Positions 23,700 through 31,932 of a stretch of 37,206 bases of DNA are shown piece by piece. Below the pieces are notes generated by a model, which was not told the origin of the DNA, did no database searches, and saw only the letters and a list, made by a program, of their open reading frames with translations. The stretch lies in the NCBI GenBank assembly GCA_034440455.1, contig JAWXCB010000034.1:1-37206 (forward strand). The letters run 5' to 3'. Source of the DNA: JAWXCB01 sp034440455. GTDB lineage: Bacteria > Bacteroidota > Bacteroidia > Chitinophagales > CAIOSU01. Positions within the stretch are counted from its first letter, which is position 1; each line of letters starts with the position of its first letter. The translations under genes were made by a program, and so were the position numbers.

Positions 23700-24451
23700 A
23701 GAAGCAGCCAAAATTTACTTTGATTGGCGCAGGTCCCGGTGACCCCGAACTCATCAGCGTGAAAGGATTGAAAGCCCTTTCCATAGCGGATGTGGTGTTG
23801 TATGACGCGCTTGTTTCAACAGAGTTGCTCGTTCATGCTCCAAACGCGCTGAAAATTTTCGTGGGAAAAAGAGCGGCTAATCATGCCAAGACGCAAGATG
23901 AAATCAATCAACTGATTGTTGATTATGCGTTTAGTCACGGGCATGTAGCGCGACTGAAAGGAGGTGATTCATTTGTGTTTGGTCGCGGGTTTGAAGAAAT
24001 GCAATATGCAGAACAGTTTGCAATTGAAACGGAAGTGATTCCCGGAATTACGAGCGCTATTTCTGTTCCTGCATTGCATAATATTCCTGTTACCAAAAGA
24101 GAAGTAAGTGAAAGTTTTTGGGTTATTACAGGCGCAACGTCTGATGGACGAGTGTCTGATGATGTGAAACTTGCGGCTCAAAGCAACGCAACGATTGTAA
24201 TCCTCATGGGCTTGGGAAAGCTGAATGAAATCGTGAACATTTTTAAGGAAGCAAAAAAATCATCCTTGCCTGTTGCAGTGATTCAAAGCGGCTCTTTGCC
24301 GAATGAAAATATCGCCATCGGAACAATCGAAACGATAGAAAAACAAGTAGCAGAGAAAGAGTTGAAAACCCCTGCAATCATCGTTATTGGTGAAGTGGTA
24401 AGGTTATCAAAAGAATTTAAACAATTGAAAAAAGAATTACAGAACGCATGA
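23696..24451 (+). CDS. cobA: Uroporphyrinogen-III C-methyltransferase
   Basis: 251 codons. SAM-dependent methylation of uroporphyrinogen III at C2 and C7 to precorrin-2, the branch to siroheme. Motifs: LIGAGPGDPELISVKGLKAL, YDALVS, KRAANHAKTQDEIN, VARLKGGDSFVFGRGFEE, EVIPGITSAISVPALHNIPVTKRE and VILMGLGKLNEI. No uroporphyrinogen-III synthase or CysG-type dehydrogenase domain is fused to it. It overlaps the sulfite reductase gene by four bases (ATGA) and the next gene by four bases, so translation is coupled and the three form one operon. Confidence 0.95.
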   Translation: MKKQPKFTLIGAGPGDPELISVKGLKALSIADVVLYDALVSTELLVHAPNALKIFVGKRAANHAKTQDEINQLIVDYAFSHGHVARLKGGDSFVFGRGFEEMQYAEQFAIETEVIPGITSAISVPALHNIPVTKREVSESFWVITGATSDGRVSDDVKLAAQSNATIVILMGLGKLNEIVNIFKEAKKSSLPVAVIQSGSLPNENIAIGTIETIEKQVAEKELKTPAIIVIGEVVRLSKEFKQLKKELQNA

Positions 24452-25044
24452 CTAAAGCAGCATCACGCAATAATTTATTTCCCATCTTCCTGAAGGTGGA
24501 AAAACTGTGTGTGCTTATTGTGGGCGGTGGCGATGTGGGCAGCGAGAAATTGCGTTTTCTTTTAAAGAGCAGTCCGCAGGCAAAAGTAACAGTTGTTGCG
24601 CCTGAAATTTCTAATGAAATAAAAATGCGTTCCGAACAACATTTGAATGTTGTGCTTGTGCAACGCGCATTTCAAACAGAAGATTTGGAAGGAGAAGATG
24701 TAGTGATTGTTGCTACGGAAAATCATGCACTCAATCGCAGGATAAGAGATGAAGCAAAGGCAAAAAAAATATTAGTGAATGTTGCGGATACGCCTGATTT
24801 ATGCGATTTCTATCTTGGTTCTATCGTTACGAAAGGTGATTTGAAAATTGCAATTTCTACCAATGGTAAATCGCCCACGTTTGCAAAACGCCTGCGCGAA
24901 TTTTTTGAAGAAGCGCTGCCGGATGATTTACAGCAATTATTGGATAACCTGAACGAAGTAAGAAGCAAACTGAAAGGTGATTTTGCGCACAAAGTAAAGA
25001 AGTTGAATGAGATTACGTCAAACTTGATTTCTAAGAATGGATAA
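24448..25044 (+). CDS. Precorrin-2 dehydrogenase / sirohydrochlorin ferrochelatase (CysG N-terminal type)
   Basis: 198 codons, matching a stand-alone CysG N-terminal module (Met8/SirC-like). Begins NLFPIFLKVEKLCVLIVGGGDVGSEKLRFLL, with the NAD-binding GGGDVGSEK. Continues with VTVVAPEIS, VVIVATENHALN, VNVADTPDLCDFYLGSIVTKGDLKIAISTNGKSP (given in part: ADTPDLCDFY, ISTNGKSP) and a helical dimerisation tail. Uses NAD to oxidise precorrin-2 to sirohydrochlorin; whether it also inserts iron, as CysG and Met8 do, is not decidable from the sequence. No separate SirB/CbiX chelatase is in the window, which favours bifunctionality. Overlaps cysH by eight bases. Confidence 0.9.
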   Translation: MTKAASRNNLFPIFLKVEKLCVLIVGGGDVGSEKLRFLLKSSPQAKVTVVAPEISNEIKMRSEQHLNVVLVQRAFQTEDLEGEDVVIVATENHALNRRIRDEAKAKKILVNVADTPDLCDFYLGSIVTKGDLKIAISTNGKSPTFAKRLREFFEEALPDDLQQLLDNLNEVRSKLKGDFAHKVKKLNEITSNLISKNG

Positions 25045-25717
25045 GCTCGTTGAAAAACTCAATGAAAAGTATGTGAAGCTGACTCCGGTTGAGCGCATGA
25101 AAGAGCTATTCAATGATTTTGACGCGGAGAAGATTTTGGTTACTTCCTCGTTCGGAACTTCCTCTGTTTTTTTGTTGAGCGTATTAAGCAAAGCGCGGAA
25201 AAAACATCGTGTACATTATATTGACACGAAATATTTGTTTGAAGAAACACTTCGATATAAAGATGAAATCGCAAAATTGCTCGACCTTGAAATCGTGAGC
25301 GTAGAGCCGGACCCCCGTGATAATGATTTCACTTCGCGCAATGAAACATGGAAGTCTGACCCGGATTTCTGCTGCATGATCAACAAAGTAAATCCGCTGA
25401 ATAAAATCAAGCCGAATTTCGATGTATGGGTTTCGGGCGTGATGGCGAATCAAAATAATTTCAGACGCAACATGCAGATTTTTGAAAAGAACGGGATGCT
25501 GAAATTCAACCCAATTCTTGATGTGCAGGAGGAAGAATTGCGCGAGTTTATCAAGAAAAATAAATTGCCCGAACATCCATTGGTGAAGCAGGGATTCGGC
25601 TCAGTGGGATGTACGCATTGCACGGTGAAAGGCGAGGGCAGGGCAGGACGCTGGGCAGGACAAAGCAAAACAGAGTGCGGTTTACATGTCGTAAAGCCGG
25701 TGAAAAAGGCAGTTTGA
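25037..25717 (+). CDS. cysH: Assimilatory adenylyl-sulfate (APS) reductase, [4Fe-4S] type
   Basis: 226 codons. Reduces activated sulfate to sulfite using thioredoxin. PP-loop-like VTSSFGTSSVFLLSVLSK, then HYIDTKYLFEETLRYKDE. The cluster cysteines that mark APS- rather than PAPS-specific enzymes are present: a CysCys pair in DPDFCCMINKVNPL and CysThrHisCys in SVGCTHCTVKGEGRAGRW. The catalytic Cys is in KTECGLH near the end. The cluster reading predicts that no APS kinase is needed; the ATP sulfurylase is not in this window. The overlap with the preceding gene shows operon membership. The 36 bases after its stop are an A/T-rich 'gattcgat' repeat-like spacer before hemA. Confidence 0.93.
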   Translation: MDKLVEKLNEKYVKLTPVERMKELFNDFDAEKILVTSSFGTSSVFLLSVLSKARKKHRVHYIDTKYLFEETLRYKDEIAKLLDLEIVSVEPDPRDNDFTSRNETWKSDPDFCCMINKVNPLNKIKPNFDVWVSGVMANQNNFRRNMQIFEKNGMLKFNPILDVQEEELREFIKKNKLPEHPLVKQGFGSVGCTHCTVKGEGRAGRWAGQSKTECGLHVVKPVKKAV

Positions 25718-25753
25718 TTCGACAATTCGATGATTTGCTGATTCGATAATGAA

Positions 25754-26953
25754 ATGAAGGGAATGAATAAAATGGAGTTTCAAGATTTTGGTTCAAAGAA
25801 TCTTTTTTTAGTTGGCGTGAGTCACTGGAATTCATCTGTGAATGTGCGCGAAAAATTCAGCTTGACGAAGGAACAAATGATTCGTTTGTTTGAAGTAGCT
25901 AAATCAGCGGGAATAAATTCTGTTTTCTCAATTTCAACTTGCAACAGAACTGAAGTTTACGCGCTTGCTGAAAATGCAGAATTGGTTATGGAGCTATTTA
26001 TTCAAGCAACAATTTTTACCCAACCCGTAACCTTCAACCCGCAACTCGCGACTCAAGACTTAACTAACCACATCTACACCAAACAAGGACAAAAAACTGC
26101 TGAACATCTTTTTAAAGTTAGCGCTGGTCTTGATGCGCAGATTTTGGGTGATGCGCAAATCACCGGACAAATCCGCGAGTTTCACCAACTTGCTTTACAA
26201 CACAACTCGCTGGATGCTACTTTAAACCGCCTCATTGAAACTGCAATCAGTGTTGGAAAAGAAGTGAAAGCGCAGACACAATTAAATTCAGGTGCGGCTA
26301 CAGTTGCTCATGCAGCAGTGAGATTCGCAGTAAAACAAAAACAAAATGATTTCAGTGCTTTAGTTGTTGGTTCGGGTAAAACAGGAAAACTTGTTTTGAA
26401 AAATCTTTTGAAATTTATTTCATCGGATAATATCTCGCTCGTAAATCGAACGAATGAAACTTCATTTCAATTAGCAAAGGAACATGCTGTTCAGGCATAC
26501 AAATTTGATTCACTCAAAAGCCAAATTGAAAAGTCGGATGTGATTTTTACAGCTACAGCAGCGCAACAAATTTTAATTACAAACGAATTCTTGCAAGGAA
26601 TAAACCTGAGTAATAAATTATTTATTGACCTCTCAATGCCGAGAAATATTGAGTCTGATTTAAACGCAACGATTATTGATATTGATGAGTTAACCGATTC
26701 TGATACTCAGCAAAGAAAGAATTATGCGGTGATTGCTGAAAAAATCATCGAGGCAGGCATCACAGAATTTTTAGAATGGCTTCACCGCTATGAACTGGCG
26801 CAAACTCTTAAGTCGCATATTGCTGAATCTATTTTCGATAATAGCTTAGAGGAAGATGAAATAATTGCGCCTTCAAAGTTTATTGACGGCATCACATCGC
26901 GCCATCTGCGCCATTTCCAAAAAGGAAAACAATCCCGTAATCTTGCTGCGTGA
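25754..26953 (+). CDS. hemA: Glutamyl-tRNA reductase
   Basis: 399 codons. Reduces glutamyl-tRNA(Glu) to glutamate-1-semialdehyde, the first step of C5-pathway tetrapyrrole synthesis. Catalytic Cys in SISTCNRTEVYAL (Cys63 from the first ATG). Further marks: the VSHWNSSVNVREKFSL opening, VSAGLDAQILGDAQITGQIREFH, GSGKTGKLVLKNLL (NADPH domain) and FIDLSMPRNIE. A shortened C-terminal dimerisation helix follows. Three in-frame ATGs (25754, 25763, 25772) are possible; the last gives MEFQDFGSKNLFLVG and fits the family best. It ends at the TGA 26951-26953, which overlaps the GTG start of hemC. The C-terminal K/R-rich end (FQKGKQSRNLAA) is ordinary. Confidence 0.95.
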   Translation: MKGMNKMEFQDFGSKNLFLVGVSHWNSSVNVREKFSLTKEQMIRLFEVAKSAGINSVFSISTCNRTEVYALAENAELVMELFIQATIFTQPVTFNPQLATQDLTNHIYTKQGQKTAEHLFKVSAGLDAQILGDAQITGQIREFHQLALQHNSLDATLNRLIETAISVGKEVKAQTQLNSGAATVAHAAVRFAVKQKQNDFSALVVGSGKTGKLVLKNLLKFISSDNISLVNRTNETSFQLAKEHAVQAYKFDSLKSQIEKSDVIFTATAAQQILITNEFLQGINLSNKLFIDLSMPRNIESDLNATIIDIDELTDSDTQQRKNYAVIAEKIIEAGITEFLEWLHRYELAQTLKSHIAESIFDNSLEEDEIIAPSKFIDGITSRHLRHFQKGKQSRNLAA

Positions 26954-27858
26954 AAAAAGCAACGCAGCATCTCCGGTTAGCGACAAGAGAGAGCAAGCTT
27001 GCATTATGGCAGGCGCAATTTGTGCAGAAAAAATTGAAAAGTGCAGGTGTTTCAAGCGAGTTAGTGCTGGTAAAATCAAAGGGCGATTTGTTGCAAAAAA
27101 AACCTGTGCAAACCTTGAACAGCGTAGGCATTTTTACAAAAGCTATTGATGATGCAGTGTTGGATGGACGCGCGGATGCAGGAGTACATTCTCTGAAAGA
27201 TTTACCGACAACATTGCATAAAGAATTAATTATTGGCTGTGTGCTTGAACGTGAAGACTCAAGCGATGTGCTGGTGTATAAAGACAAAGAATTTTTTAAG
27301 CACACTGAACGCGCGGCAACAATTGCTACTGGCAGCGCGAGAAGAAAAGCGCAATGGCTGAATAAATATCCGCATCATAAAATCGTGGGTGTTCGCGGAA
27401 ATGTAGATTCAAGATTACATAAGCTGAAAGAAAACGATTGGGATGGAATGATACTCGCTTCCGCTGGATTAAAACGACTCGGGATAAAAACGCTTTGCAA
27501 AAAACTTAACTGGATGACTCCTGCGCCAGGGCAGGGTGCAATTGTAGTAGTGCATAAAATGAAGAATAAAAAAGCAGATGAAATACTTTCTAAGTTTAAT
27601 CATCGAGAAACGCTTTTTGCAGTTTTAGCAGAACGCACATTTTTGAGAAGAATTGACGCAGGGTGTTCGGCATCTGTTGGCGCATCTGCGAGGTTATCCG
27701 GTAAAAATCTTTCCTTCAAGGCGGAAGTGTTAAGCGTGGATGGCAGACGTAAAATTGTTGTTGAATTAATTGATAAATTGGAGAATGCTATGCAGTTGGG
27801 GAAGAATGCTGCACGAATTGCGCTAAAGCAGGGAGCGAAAAAAATCTTAATGAGTTAA
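26950..27858 (+). CDS. hemC: Porphobilinogen deaminase (hydroxymethylbilane synthase)
   Basis: 302 codons. Joins four porphobilinogens to hydroxymethylbilane. The start is GTG at 26950, inside GTGA overlapping the hemA stop; the next residues KKATQHLRLATRESKLALWQAQ place it correctly. Motifs: GIFTKAIDDAVLDGRADAGVHSLKDLP (given in part: DAGVHSLKDLP), ATGSARRKAQWLN, GVRGNVDSRLHKL, APGQGAIVV and FLRRIDAGCSASVGA, with the Cys that carries the dipyrromethane cofactor. Domain 3 is shorter than in E. coli, as usual for this phylum. Translation is coupled to hemA. Confidence 0.95.
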   Translation: MKKATQHLRLATRESKLALWQAQFVQKKLKSAGVSSELVLVKSKGDLLQKKPVQTLNSVGIFTKAIDDAVLDGRADAGVHSLKDLPTTLHKELIIGCVLEREDSSDVLVYKDKEFFKHTERAATIATGSARRKAQWLNKYPHHKIVGVRGNVDSRLHKLKENDWDGMILASAGLKRLGIKTLCKKLNWMTPAPGQGAIVVVHKMKNKKADEILSKFNHRETLFAVLAERTFLRRIDAGCSASVGASARLSGKNLSFKAEVLSVDGRRKIVVELIDKLENAMQLGKNAARIALKQGAKKILMS

Positions 27859-27871
27859 TCAGCAAGAAAAC

Positions 27872-28597
27872 ATGAATGCCCCAAAAATATTAGTAACGCG
27901 CGAGTTGGATGAACTCTCCGAAATTTTCGCGAAGAAAGTCGGGCTGGATGTGGTGGTGAATCCTGTGATTCGCATTGAATTTCATGTCAATACCAAAGCG
28001 CTCGCGGAGCAAATCGCTGACACAAATTATGATGCCATTGCGTTCACCAGCCAGAATGCGGTGAAGGCATTCAGCGAAATTATTTTCAAGGAAAAAATCA
28101 AAGTGCCGCAAGTGAAGTTTTATGCGATTGGCGATTCTACTGCGCGACATTTGAAGCTATTGGACATTGAACCGTTTTTGCCTAAAAATAATGATGCTGT
28201 TGCACTCTCTGAATTGATTTTAAAGGATAAAAACATCAGGACTGTTTTGTTTCCTTGCGCAGAGCATCACCTGGAAGATTTGCCGGAATGGCTGAAGCGC
28301 CAAAATGTGCAAGTGCGTGAATTGATTTGTTACAGCACGATTCTGCTTAAAAATAAAATTGAAGTGAATGGCATGGAAGGAATTGTGTTTATGAGTCCGA
28401 GCGCGGTGAAGAGTTTTTTTTCTGTGAATAAGGTGATTGATGCTATTCCAATCTTTACGATTGGACGAACGACTGCCGATGAAGTGAGGCGATGGACAAC
28501 TAATTCTGTGGTGATTGCCAACCGACCGGATGTTAATTCAATTTTTGAAAAAGTGATGGAATATTTTTCTAACCAAAAAGCAGCATTGTTTCAATAG
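27872..28597 (+). CDS. hemD: Uroporphyrinogen-III synthase
   Basis: 241 codons. Cyclises hydroxymethylbilane with D-ring inversion to uroporphyrinogen III, the branch point used by both cobA (siroheme) and the heme pathway. HemD proteins are poorly conserved; support comes from NYDAIAFTSQNAVKAFSE, YAIGDSTARHL, VLFPCAEHH..DLPEWLK, VRELICYSTIL, GIVFMSPSAVKSFF and FTIGRTTADEVRR. These match the two-lobed alternating pattern. Its place between hemC and hemB makes the assignment firm. Starts 13 bases after hemC; one base separates its TAG from the hemB ATG. Confidence 0.92.
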   Translation: MNAPKILVTRELDELSEIFAKKVGLDVVVNPVIRIEFHVNTKALAEQIADTNYDAIAFTSQNAVKAFSEIIFKEKIKVPQVKFYAIGDSTARHLKLLDIEPFLPKNNDAVALSELILKDKNIRTVLFPCAEHHLEDLPEWLKRQNVQVRELICYSTILLKNKIEVNGMEGIVFMSPSAVKSFFSVNKVIDAIPIFTIGRTTADEVRRWTTNSVVIANRPDVNSIFEKVMEYFSNQKAALFQ

Positions 28598-28598
28598 T

Positions 28599-29597
28599 AT
28601 GTTCTCATTATCAAGAGGTAGAAGATTACGGAAAAGCGAAGCCATCAGAAAACTTGTTGCTGAGACACAAGTGCTTCCACATGATTTGATTGCGCCACTT
28701 TTTGTGATTGAAGGGAAAAATAAGAAAGAAGCAATTACTTCGCTGCCAGGATATTTCCGTTTTTCATTGGATTTGGCGGTTAAAGAAGCGAAGTTTTTTT
28801 ATGCGAATGGCATTAATGCTGTTTTGCTTTTTGTAAAAGTACCCAACAACAAAAAAAATAACACGGGTAAAGAAGCATTGAATCCAAAAGGCTTGATGCA
28901 AACTACGATAAGGGCGATTAAAGAAGCTGTTCCTGAATTATGCGTGATGACGGATATCGCGCTTGACCCGTATTCTGAATTAGGGCACGATGGAATTGTG
29001 AAAGATGGGAAAATTATAAATGATAAAACAATCAGAGTGCTTGCAGAAATGTCGGTGAGCCATGCGGAGGCAGGCGCAGATTTTGTCGCGCCTTCCGACA
29101 TGATGGATGGGCGGGTTTTAAAAATTCGTGAAGCATTAGAGCAAAGCAATTTTCACGACACGGGTATTTTAGCTTACAGCGCGAAATATGCTTCTTGTTT
29201 TTATGGACCCTTCCGAGATGCGCTGGATTCCGCTCCGGGGTTTGGCGACAAAAAAACGTATCAGATGGATTTCGCAAATGCGCGTGAAGCCATTTGTGAA
29301 GCGCAGGCTGATGTGGAAGAAGGGGCTGACATTGTGATGGTGAAGCCCGCGCTTGCATATCTTGATGTGATTGCAAAAGTGAGAAGCGCGGTAAATGTTC
29401 CCGTTGCCGCTTACAATGTTTCCGGTGAATATGCGATGGTGAAAGCTGCTGCAAAAAACGGTTGGTTGGATGAGGAAATGGCGATGGTAGAGGTTTTGAC
29501 AAGTATAAAAAGAGCAGGTGCAGATTTGATAGCAACGTATTTTGTGTATGATTTTTTGAATCATTTCTCGCAGAGACGCAAAGACGCAGAGAAATAA
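28599..29597 (+). CDS. hemB: Delta-aminolevulinic acid dehydratase (porphobilinogen synthase)
   Basis: 332 codons. Condenses two 5-aminolevulinates. Schiff-base lysines in AYSAKYASCFYGPFRDA and DIVMVKPALAYLDV. The metal-site stretch reads MTDIALDPYSELGHDGIV, with Asp and Ala where zinc enzymes have Cys, so it belongs to the Mg/non-zinc group. The last nine residues (SQRRKDAEK) are encoded by a palindromic interspersed repeat (29577-29626) rather than by native sequence, but the TIM-barrel ends before them. It follows hemD by one base and precedes hemL, keeping pathway genes together. Confidence 0.95.
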   Translation: MFSLSRGRRLRKSEAIRKLVAETQVLPHDLIAPLFVIEGKNKKEAITSLPGYFRFSLDLAVKEAKFFYANGINAVLLFVKVPNNKKNNTGKEALNPKGLMQTTIRAIKEAVPELCVMTDIALDPYSELGHDGIVKDGKIINDKTIRVLAEMSVSHAEAGADFVAPSDMMDGRVLKIREALEQSNFHDTGILAYSAKYASCFYGPFRDALDSAPGFGDKKTYQMDFANAREAICEAQADVEEGADIVMVKPALAYLDVIAKVRSAVNVPVAAYNVSGEYAMVKAAAKNGWLDEEMAMVEVLTSIKRAGADLIATYFVYDFLNHFSQRRKDAEK

Positions 29598-29626
29598 ATT
29601 TGAAATGCTCTCTCTGCGCCTTTGCG
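29577..29626. repeat. Palindromic repeat spanning the hemB stop and hemL leader
   Basis: CGCAAAGACGCAGAGA (29577-29592) and TCTCTGCGCCTTTGCG (29611-29626) are inverted repeats with 15 of 16 matches around an 18-base loop. The left arm encodes the end of HemB. The hairpin has no T tract, so it is more likely an interspersed repeat or RNA-stability element than a terminator. Confidence 0.7.
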
Positions 29627-29639
29627 CGAAAAGCATTTC

Positions 29640-30953
29640 ATGAAAGAATCCCGAACTGAAATAATGTTTTTTTTAAAATCCCAACAACTTTTCTCCCAAG
29701 CCAAACGCCACATCCCCGGTGGAGTAAACTCACCCGTGCGTTCTTTTTATGCCGTTGGCGGAACGCCTGTTTTTATTGAATTAGCGAAAGGAGCAATTAT
29801 CAAAGATGCAGATGGCAACGAATACATTGATTATGTCGGCTCTTGGGGACCGATGATTTTGGGACATGCGCATCCAAAAATTATCAAAGCGTTGAATGTT
29901 GCAGCAGAAAAATCAACTTCCTTTGGCGCTCCAACAGAAATGGAAGTGAAACTGGCGGAGTTGATGAAAAAAATGGTTCCCGGATTGGACATGTTGCGCA
30001 TGGTGAATTCTGGTACCGAAGCCTGCATGAGCGCGATTCGTCTTGCACGCGCATTTACAAAACGAAACAAGTTCATCAAGTTTGAAGGTTGTTATCACGG
30101 ACACGCAGATTCGTTTTTGGTTAAAGCAGGGAGCGGTATCAGTACGTTGGGAATTCAAAGTGTTCCCGGAGTTCCAAAATCTGTTTCGGAAGATACACTC
30201 GTTGCAACATTTAATGATTTGAAAAGTGTGGAGGCGTTATTCAAATCCAATAAAAAGAAAATCGCTGCTTTGATTGTCGAACCTGTTGCTGGCAATATGG
30301 GCTGCATTCCGCCACAACAAGGTTTCTTAGAAGGTTTGCGAAAACTGTGTGATACAAATGATGCGCTCTTGATTTTTGATGAAGTGATGACCGGCTTTCG
30401 CGTTGCGCAAGGCGGAGCAACGGAGTTATATGGAGTAATGCCCGACTTGATGACTTACGGAAAAATTATTGGCGGAGGGTTGCCTGTTGGCGCGTATGGA
30501 GGCAAAGCAGAAATCATGAAGATGATTGCGCCCAGCGGAGCAGTTTATCAGGCGGGAACGCTTTCCGGCAACCCGCTTGCGATGACATGTGGCTACGTGC
30601 TATTGAATGAATTAAAATCTAATCCGCGTATCTATCAGCAGTTAGATGAAAAAGGGAAGATGCTTGAAAATGGCTTTACCAAGATTTTCAAAAAGCAAAA
30701 AATCAACGCGCAGATAAATCGCATTGGCTCCATGATGAGTGTGCATTTTACGGATAAGCCTGTAGTTGATTTCACTTCAGCAAAAACGGGCGACAACAAC
30801 ATTTTTAAGAAATTTTTCCATGCGATGCTGAAGCAAGGAATTTATTTCCCGCCTTCCGCTTATGAAGCATTTTTCATTTCTGCTGCACATCAGAAAAAAC
30901 ACCTTGACGAAACACTAAGAGCAACAGAAAAGGCTTTGAGGAATTTACCTTGA
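29640..30953 (+). CDS. hemL: Glutamate-1-semialdehyde 2,1-aminomutase
   Basis: About 437 codons. PLP enzyme converting glutamate-1-semialdehyde to 5-aminolevulinate, the substrate of HemB. Motifs: HIPGGVNSPVRSF, DYVGSWGPMILGHAHPKI, VNSGTEACMSAIRLARA, FEGCYHGHADSFLVKAGSG, FDEVMTGFRVAQGG and the PLP Lys in MTYGKIIGGGLPVGAYGG. AGTLSGNPLAMTCG is present as usual. ATG at 29640 and ATG at 29664 (MFFLKSQQLFSQAK) are both possible; the second matches typical N-termini better. A TTG at 29622 is unlikely because it lies in the palindromic repeat. It is the last gene of the cluster. Heme-specific later steps (hemE onward) are absent here. Confidence 0.95.
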   Translation: MKESRTEIMFFLKSQQLFSQAKRHIPGGVNSPVRSFYAVGGTPVFIELAKGAIIKDADGNEYIDYVGSWGPMILGHAHPKIIKALNVAAEKSTSFGAPTEMEVKLAELMKKMVPGLDMLRMVNSGTEACMSAIRLARAFTKRNKFIKFEGCYHGHADSFLVKAGSGISTLGIQSVPGVPKSVSEDTLVATFNDLKSVEALFKSNKKKIAALIVEPVAGNMGCIPPQQGFLEGLRKLCDTNDALLIFDEVMTGFRVAQGGATELYGVMPDLMTYGKIIGGGLPVGAYGGKAEIMKMIAPSGAVYQAGTLSGNPLAMTCGYVLLNELKSNPRIYQQLDEKGKMLENGFTKIFKKQKINAQINRIGSMMSVHFTDKPVVDFTSAKTGDNNIFKKFFHAMLKQGIYFPPSAYEAFFISAAHQKKHLDETLRATEKALRNLP

Positions 30954-30955
30954 AC

Positions 30956-30995
30956 TTATCGAAGGGTGCGGAGAGCCAACGCCATGCTTCGATAA
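30956..30995. terminator. Inverted repeat between hemL and the convergent HlyIII gene
   Basis: TTATCGAAG (30956-30964) and CTTCGATAA (30987-30995) are a perfect 9-bp inverted repeat with a 22-base loop. It starts three bases after the hemL stop in the only spacer between two convergent genes. There is no T run, so termination is plausible but not proved; it could be an interspersed repeat. Confidence 0.45.
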
Positions 30996-31018
30996 ACTCT
31001 GCATGACGGCCTGGCTGC

Positions 31019-31645
31019 TTACAGCATCAGCGCCAGCGCAACCGCGATGTAATGACACGCGCTTCCGGCTAATACAAAGAGATGCCACACGAAGTGGTGA
31101 TAGCGAATCCCTTTCCAGAAATAGAAGATAGTGCCGAAGGTGTAAAACAAGCCACCTACCACAATCCAGATGATGCAGATAAGAGGAAGCGAATCAATCA
31201 TCGGTCCAGAAATAGCCAATGCGCCCCAACCCATCAGCACATAGATAACGGTGGAGAGCCTGTCAAATCGCTCTACATAAAAAAATTTGAAAACTGTTCC
31301 GATTGCCACGATGCACCAAAGCGTTGTCAGGATAATCATGCCGAACGATTTATCCAGAAAGAGCAGCACGAAAGGCGTATAGCTTCCCGCAATCAAAAAG
31401 TAAATGCTGATGTGGTCGAAGATGCGGAAGATGCGCTTCACTCTTGCATGTTGAATGCTGTGGTAAAGCGTTGAAGAGAGATACACCATAAAAAGAGAGA
31501 TGCCAAAAATTCCTGCGCTGATAAAATGGAGCGGGGTAGGGGCTTTGTACCCCAGCCACAGCAGCAACGGAACACCGCACACCGCCAATGCCAGCCCGAA
31601 GCCGTGCGAAACACTGTTGGCGATTTCCTTTTTGATTTGTTCCAT
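31019..31645 (-). CDS. Hemolysin III / PAQR-family integral membrane protein
   Basis: 208 codons from ATG at 31645 (MEQIKKEIANSVSHGFGLAL). A longer frame to 31720 adds 25 atypical residues. Seven predicted helices. Family marks: NSVSHGFG near helix 1, LSSTLYHSIQHARVKRIFRIFDHISIYFLIAGSYTPF (given in part: STLYHS, FDHISIYFLIAGSYTPF), FYFWKGIRYHHFVWHLFVLAGSACHYIAV (in part: HHFVWHLFVLAGSACHY). The Ser/His/Asp set (S..H, D.....H, H...H) is the metal-dependent hydrolase-like site of PAQR proteins. Despite the name, haemolysis is not established for most members. It is convergent with hemL. Confidence 0.92.
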   Translation of the reverse strand: MEQIKKEIANSVSHGFGLALAVCGVPLLLWLGYKAPTPLHFISAGIFGISLFMVYLSSTLYHSIQHARVKRIFRIFDHISIYFLIAGSYTPFVLLFLDKSFGMIILTTLWCIVAIGTVFKFFYVERFDRLSTVIYVLMGWGALAISGPMIDSLPLICIIWIVVGGLFYTFGTIFYFWKGIRYHHFVWHLFVLAGSACHYIAVALALML

Positions 31646-31932
31646 TCGTAATACAGACTGAGTTTTAGCTAAAAAGGTTGATTGCTCCTTGAAGATAATG
31701 AAGGAAGGAAAGAAAATCAAGAATCGTTCAGATTTGAATTGTCATCGGACTTTATAAAAACAAGGCGATTGATTATACGCATAGGGAAAACTGCACAGGT
31801 AAAAGCGCATCACCTTGTAAGATATATTCAGCAGTTAAAAACGTAGTGTGGATATAAATCACATTCTGAGAGTAGCCCATTCCTTAGTTTTACTCCGTCT
31901 AAAATTTTACAGACACTTAAAAAAATCAGAGT

